From positions 1-64,000 of the forward strand of contig SVCA01000004.1 in assembly GCA_015058625.1 (NCBI GenBank): 64,000 bases of DNA, in the 5' to 3' direction. The notes under the pieces were generated by a model. It was given only the letters and a program-made list of their open reading frames with translations. It ran no database searches and was not told the DNA's origin. A program made the translations under genes and the position numbers. Each line of letters opens with the position of its first letter. Within the stretch, counting starts at the first letter, position 1. Below, piece after piece: positions 60,601 to 64,000 of the stretch. This DNA comes from Pseudoselenomonas ruminantium. Lineage in GTDB: Bacteria; Bacillota; Negativicutes; Selenomonadales; Selenomonadaceae.

Positions 60601-62286
60601 AAGACCGTTACGATGAACGGTAATATCCAAACAAGTGCAACGGCTGTTGATGCAGTGATTATTGATGCGAAGGATGGCACGTTCATCAATAATTCTGTGG
60701 AGGCCAAGGGCATCGAAACGGGAGCTGGAGGCAGCTGGAAGATTTATTCCAATGCACCGGCGGCAGACACCTTTGGTACCAACCTCAACAGTGGTACCTA
60801 TGCACTTTGGAACCGCGGGGCAGAATCTTACGGTTACACCGCAGTGCAGGCAGATGATCCTAATGCAACAGGCCGTTATATTTTCCGCTATCAGCCCGTG
60901 GTAACCTTTACCGCCAATGACCAGGAAAAGATTTACGGGGATGAAGCACACACGGAGGCCACCTGGACGGTTACCTCCGATTCCATGAACTACGGCGCAG
61001 CCTTTGATGAATCGTCTGTAGTTAATGGAACCAGTGCAGCAGGGAGTGCCACAAGTGATGGCTTTGCCGCAACGGCAACGAGAACCGATGGTCAATATAG
61101 TGCTTCTGACAGCCATATGGCCGTCTATGAGATCCATATGGATTCCGACAGCCCGGCCTTCCTGCAAACCCAAGCAGTGGCCAATGGCTATAATCCGGTG
61201 CCATCCCATACCTCCGGAAAAATCAACGTGAACCGGCGCGACTTAACCGTAGCCTTAGAGCTTAGCACTACATACGGCGGCACCGATTACACGCAGATGA
61301 TTCTGGCGGATAATTTGGTTAATGGTGACAGCATCAGTCAAGTAAGCTATACCTTGGATGACAGCTATGCAGCCCTTATCGGTGCCAGTGCTGTGACGGC
61401 GCCAGTGGGTGAGTATGCTAACGCTGTGCTGGCTACATCGTTGCTCTTTGAAGATACCAATGATGCAGCTAACTACAACGTTACCTACAACAATGCAAAG
61501 CTGACGATTGCGCCGAAAGAAGTGCTGCTCGATTTAACTGGCAGCGGAACGTCTCTGGACAAGGAGAACATCCGTATTCAAGGCGCAAGCTACGCATCAC
61601 AATTGGTTAACGGAGATACATTGGGCAGCGTTCCTGCAGTGGCCTATGATATTGGTGACCAGCTGACAGGCAATACCTATGGTATCGACCTGCTGGTTAA
61701 TGGAAACAAGGTGGCTGATGGGACGACGGTGGATAATTACCGCTTCAAGTATACGGGGGTGTATACGCTGGAGCCGGTTGCCTCCGCCACGACAGCAGAA
61801 CGTCCACAGTTTGATACTTTAAGCCTTTCGCCTCGCACCGGAGAAGGCAGTTATCAGATGGTTACGGATGTGAAGACCAGCTCCGTACAGCAGGTTTTAG
61901 GTTTGACCGCAGCCAAGCTTCCCTTTGTAAAGGAAGTAGGCGGCAGCCTTATAAGCTACGGTACTTACAAGCTGTCGGTAGACCCGGAAAGAGTGACACT
62001 GGAAGCAGCGGATACGAGTATTCCCGTACCTGAGAATGGACGCCATGACCAGTACCGCGAATATACCCGCACGATAATGACGGAACGCGGTGGGGCAGAG
62101 TTCAAACTCAGCTATGATGGCTCCGTATTTGCCCTGCATCCCGCAGGCAAGCAGGCGGAAATGATGTTGAAAGCTGGCGACGCAGTGCACAATGTGGATA
62201 TTGTAAGCAAAGCGCTTCACGCAGCTTTCAGTGAAATGGGATTGGGACTTGAGGATTTGGATGCGGTGTATGTATGCTTCGATTAA
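57634..62286 (+). CDS. TpsA exoprotein 2 with C-type-lectin-like and MBG domains
   Basis: A 1550-residue paralogue of TpsA1. Signal peptide and TPS domain (LPEGGTVRSGDADI, NPHGVLFGQGAQVDVGNL), beta-helix to about residue 365, C-type-lectin-like domain (YLATITNAVEDWVVSS, FRWETGP, E838-P839-N840-N841, YVAVGWRSDTCWADV, GFIQE), then a further beta-helix part and MBG-type repeats at about 1085-1390 (FTANDQEKIYGDEA, INVNRRDLTVALE, YGGTDYTQ) that are missing from TpsA1. The shared C-terminal domain ends DLDAVYVCFD. The start at 57634 follows AAGGGG; the upstream in-frame ATG at 57574 lacks a ribosome site. It probably uses the same TpsB and acts as a surface adhesin. Confidence 0.85.
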   Translation: MKSSRQKALQQVVALSMMMTAFSWNSVEALPEGGTVRSGDADINKQDQTLVIDQHTQTVALDWNTFDIAKGETVRFNQLASDIALNRIIGNKASEIYGNLQADGTVLLLNPHGVLFGQGAQVDVGNLVASTAQVDDSFMTGLGGSVEAISLKLGEASDGKIINAGDIRAQGGLVALHASVVENTGSIASEGGKIALSAAKNLNLSIDSAKKLNFETTGELATAHVLNTGSIQANGGHVLMTAKSAGDMLSEVVNNEGIIEAKTASINDKGEILLDGGEHGTVNVGGTLDASGLAEGQSGGTVRIVGENTSVKANAKLIASGDKNGGLVETSGDVLDVSTAANIEAKGRTGKAGEWMLDPIDIIISNEVPTGYTPLNDTTGTFVSESMTTEEKHSYINADYISWRLSNGINVTIQAVDKHTSSGTLYDLGTSNITVNAPITKSLANMTLGGEKTGVNGNEATLTLQAQRNVSVNKPISSTDGKLNVNLHADTDGDIKGMVVLNADIHTNGGDFTAGTGQTIEKGTVGTYVGHADGEDENIDRQIITNGGNANLYGDVALGLNQGDLRIDTRNTTGTGGTIRITGNVDSANTYKLFVNDTNSGMNVRNDANMKKIAKIYYEQYLKDIAFLDFDTFVEKAATDEYYAKLYNDLADRCFSQKSDLPTDDEGRKAVLEAYFNKNVKLGTADTGKAFDDLTSEEYKYLAKHILTTCKYTDDNRESILNRWENAKESAKEGTAGGAAIGDKYLATITNAVEDWVVSSLMAGRDYELLIGGRTDYVGYKVTTGRVFRWETGPEGLANNGAGTVFFTATGEGTGYVAENMYQGWSHDLTYNKYPFNEPNNDGPFEQPYVAVGWRSDTCWADVDNQKDNVKGFIQETNSEHSGLNLQGGTGNVTIGGNIGKSATLQDLTINTAGKVEIGGGTNLASGGNFTGQVFTDNGVDITGGAGGITVGDRITSAASGVTLTSQGDITTNGITASDKVALLTTENGKTVTMNGNIQTSATAVDAVIIDAKDGTFINNSVEAKGIETGAGGSWKIYSNAPAADTFGTNLNSGTYALWNRGAESYGYTAVQADDPNATGRYIFRYQPVVTFTANDQEKIYGDEAHTEATWTVTSDSMNYGAAFDESSVVNGTSAAGSATSDGFAATATRTDGQYSASDSHMAVYEIHMDSDSPAFLQTQAVANGYNPVPSHTSGKINVNRRDLTVALELSTTYGGTDYTQMILADNLVNGDSISQVSYTLDDSYAALIGASAVTAPVGEYANAVLATSLLFEDTNDAANYNVTYNNAKLTIAPKEVLLDLTGSGTSLDKENIRIQGASYASQLVNGDTLGSVPAVAYDIGDQLTGNTYGIDLLVNGNKVADGTTVDNYRFKYTGVYTLEPVASATTAERPQFDTLSLSPRTGEGSYQMVTDVKTSSVQQVLGLTAAKLPFVKEVGGSLISYGTYKLSVDPERVTLEAADTSIPVPENGRHDQYREYTRTIMTERGGAEFKLSYDGSVFALHPAGKQAEMMLKAGDAVHNVDIVSKALHAAFSEMGLGLEDLDAVYVCFD

Positions 62287-62297
62287 CTAAGTGAGGG

Positions 62298-62329
62298 CAG
62301 CCCTGCAAGAGAAAAAACTTGCAGGGCTG
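62298..62329 (+). terminator. Hairpin after TpsA2
   Basis: CAGCCCTGCAAG and CTTGCAGGGCTG form a 12-bp stem. The T run is poor, but the left arm matches that of the TpsA1 terminator, showing shared origin. Confidence 0.65.
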
Positions 62330-62399
62330 TATTATTGGCAGGATTTTTGCTGTGTGGAGGGAACATATATAGAAAATAGATTGTATTGGGGTGAGGCTC

Positions 62400-63137
62400 T
62401 TGAAAAAATCCATCATCATCATCGGCGCTGTATTTATTTATATTGTGATTATGGCCGCAGGAGCAGCGGCGTATTTCTATTTTGACCAGCAGCAGAAAAT
62501 CCATCAGGAAGCAATGCAGGCGGCTGAACAGCTGCAGAAGGAAAAGACTCCAGAGGAGCTGCAGCGGGAGGCGGAGAAGGCCAAGGAGGAAGAACTGCGC
62601 AGACAGGCCGAAGAACAGGAACGACAGAAGCGGGAACAGCGGCGCAAGAAAGAACGGGAACTCAAAGAGGCCATGAAGGAAGAAACCATCAACGGCATCA
62701 CCTACTATAAGTATAATTGGCCCAAGAAGCCGGAGCCTGGCGTGTATCTGCGTCCCTTCGTGATGGCGGGAGGCGTCAAGGCGGCCATGGCCTACGAAAT
62801 CTATTACTTTTATCACATCAATGACCCTTTGCAGACGGCTTGGATTAATGGCGATTTCTTGGACATTATGGCGGGCGGTGAAACGACCACAGTACCTCTG
62901 GACTATACACGCATCAATAAGCACATGGCTTCGGATGCGGAGTGGCTGATAGAGAGCTATTCCCTGACGGCTGCCCCCAATGTAATGGCGGCCTTTAAGC
63001 GCATTCTGGCTACGGGGGGCGGTTCCATTGTGTATTACCGCAGTGGCGGCAAATCCCGGCATCACGATTTGAGTGCCACAGAGGTAAAACGCATTCGCGA
63101 AATGATGGAACTTTATGAAATACTGGCGGCGGAATAA
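62400..63137 (+). CDS. Membrane-anchored coiled-coil protein
   Basis: A 245-residue protein: one N-terminal membrane helix (IIIIGAVFIYIVIMAAGAAA), a long Glu/Lys/Arg/Gln-rich coiled coil (about residues 28-95, for example EELRRQAEEQERQKREQRRK), then a globular domain (NGITYYKYNWPKKPEPGVYL, YEIYYFYHINDPLQTAW, IVYYRSGGKSRHHDL). The globular part is not recognised. The start is probably TTG at 62400 with GGGGTG upstream; a GTG at 62391 is also in frame. Likely anchored in the inner membrane with its domain in the periplasm. Confidence 0.6.
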   Translation: MKKSIIIIGAVFIYIVIMAAGAAAYFYFDQQQKIHQEAMQAAEQLQKEKTPEELQREAEKAKEEELRRQAEEQERQKREQRRKKERELKEAMKEETINGITYYKYNWPKKPEPGVYLRPFVMAGGVKAAMAYEIYYFYHINDPLQTAWINGDFLDIMAGGETTTVPLDYTRINKHMASDAEWLIESYSLTAAPNVMAAFKRILATGGGSIVYYRSGGKSRHHDLSATEVKRIREMMELYEILAAE

Positions 63138-63190
63138 ATTTTGTGCTATAATCGTTACTAATGCTGTATTCAAAGGAGGTGTTGCACCAA

Positions 63191-63814
63191 ATGAAGACAA
63201 CGATTATTGGTATTGCGGGCGGCTCCGGCTCGGGCAAGTCCACCTTTACCAATCGCTTGAAGAACTTTTTTGGTGAAAACATAACGGTCATATACCATGA
63301 CAATTACTATCGGGCTAATGATAAGTTATCGATGGAAGAAAGACGAAAGATTAACTACGACCATCCCCAGGCCCTGGAAACGGATTTGCTGGTGAAGCAT
63401 TTGGAGAAGCTCAAAGCCGGCAAGAGCATCAAGTGTCCGGTATATGATTTTACACAGCACAATCGCTCGAATAAAACCATTACCATTCATCCCAGCCGGG
63501 TTATCGTCGTGGAAGGCATTCTGATTTTTCAGGATGAACGCCTGCGCGATGCCTTTGACATCAAGATTTTCGTTGAAGCAGATGCTGATGAACGCATCCT
63601 GCGCCGTGTGGTGCGCGATATGGATGAGCGCGGCCGTGAACTGCAGGATATCATTGAGCATTATCTGGCAACGGTTAAGCCCATGCACTATCTCTACGTG
63701 GAACCCACCCGCAATGTGGCGGATATCGTCCTCAACAGCGGCCTCAATGATGTGGCTTTTGATGTGATGAAGACCAAGATTGAGTCTATTTTGGAAAATC
63801 CTGATGAAGATTGA
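63191..63814 (+). CDS. udk: Uridine kinase
   Basis: A 207-residue uridine/cytidine kinase. The P-loop is GIAGGSGSGKST, followed by YHDNYYRAND (nucleoside-binding), YDFTQHNR and VVEGILIF, and the LID segment RRVVRDMDERGRELQ. It phosphorylates uridine and cytidine in pyrimidine salvage. AAGGAGGTG 9 nt upstream fixes the start at 63191 rather than 63161. Length and motifs are typical. Confidence 0.95.
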   Translation: MKTTIIGIAGGSGSGKSTFTNRLKNFFGENITVIYHDNYYRANDKLSMEERRKINYDHPQALETDLLVKHLEKLKAGKSIKCPVYDFTQHNRSNKTITIHPSRVIVVEGILIFQDERLRDAFDIKIFVEADADERILRRVVRDMDERGRELQDIIEHYLATVKPMHYLYVEPTRNVADIVLNSGLNDVAFDVMKTKIESILENPDED

Positions 63815-63856
63815 GAATAGACAGTTGTATTCTCTGTGTGTAATATAAAAGAGGCC

Positions 63857-63910
63857 AAATCAGCCGTAATCCCTGTCCAACTGGCATGGATTGCGGCTGA
63901 TTTTCTTTTG
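63857..63910 (+). terminator. Terminator of udk
   Basis: AAATCAGCCGTAATCC (63857-63872) pairs with GGATTGCGGCTGATTT (63888-63903) over 16 positions with one G-T, followed by TCTTTT. Confidence 0.9.
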
Positions 63911-63968
63911 CATGCTTAACGCAATGTCGTTTTTAGAAACACAAAAGTATATCTTTATAATAAAATAC

Positions 63969-63996
63969 TTTACAAATCACTGTAAAGGTGTATAAT
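63969..63996 (+). promoter_or_regulatory. Palindromic promoter facing out of the window
   Basis: TTTACA (63969-63974), 16-nt spacer, TATAAT (63991-63996). The -35 hexamer is the left arm of a perfect dyad TTTACA, AATCAC, TGTAAA (63969-63986), so a repressor site in the promoter is likely. The gene it drives begins beyond the window. Confidence 0.6.
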
Positions 63997-64000
63997 ATTC

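Overview
The window reads as chromosome from a Gram-negative-walled Firmicute of the class Negativicutes, most like a rumen or gut Selenomonas. This is inferred from three things: Firmicute-style housekeeping genes (scpA/scpB, mutS2, Shine-Dalgarno sites close to AGGAGG), outer-membrane two-partner secretion genes that need a diderm envelope, and strictly anaerobic chemistry (glycyl radical enzyme, several radical SAM proteins, multiheme cytochrome, minimal SufCD-type Fe-S assembly pair). No rRNA, CRISPR array or intact mobile element was seen.

Positions 1-6190 hold a LysR-type regulator (cut by the window edge) divergent from a compact nine-gene operon. It opens with a 60-residue peptide carrying three exact ACGSACGSGDK repeats, followed at once by a SPASM radical SAM protein. 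Then come a nitroreductase-like flavoprotein, a VOC protein, a second radical SAM protein, a flavodoxin-ferredoxin fusion, a PCC-domain protein, an exported alpha/beta hydrolase and a SnoaL-like protein, closed by a clear terminator. This looks like a RiPP-type peptide-modification locus and is the best candidate for an undescribed system. From 6.2 to 11.8 kb are accessory genes (DUF4143 ATPase, arginase-fold protein, TetR, PheC-like binding protein, lipoprotein) mixed with truncated conjugation-like and phage-like remnants.

From 11.8 to 15 kb, a palindrome-controlled Rrf2/NmrA pair precedes a zinc macrodomain and class M sirtuin pair (ADP-ribose signalling). From 15 to 21.2 kb lies a glycyl-radical-enzyme module (activase, GRE, fructose-6-phosphate-aldolase-like enzyme, DeoR regulator, YhhX-like oxidoreductase) with repeated AAACGAAAAT operator candidates. 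From 21.2 to 27.8 kb are transport, flavoprotein, esterase-Sel1, metallo-hydrolase and DUF362 genes; the last two each have a 19-bp-spacer MerR-type promoter. From 27.8 to 34 kb is a hydroxycinnamate-like module: PadR and twin operators, phenolic acid decarboxylase, exported esterase, PucR-type regulator, five-heme cytochrome c and Tat-exported FAD reductase.

From 34 to 51.3 kb the content is mainly core: SmsC/SmsB-like Fe-S assembly, an acyltransferase, an odd condensation-domain/cNMP-binding-domain fusion, a five-tRNA cluster with a tandem Gly-Cys duplication, NUDIX, M50 protease, ScpA, ScpB, U32 peptidase, MutS2, PBP1A and TyrS. From 51.3 to 62.3 kb is surface biology: a CAP protein behind a long structured leader, then a TpsB transporter and two tandem TpsA exoproteins, each with an embedded C-type-lectin-like domain. 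The window ends with a coiled-coil membrane protein, uridine kinase and a palindromic promoter pointing out of the window.
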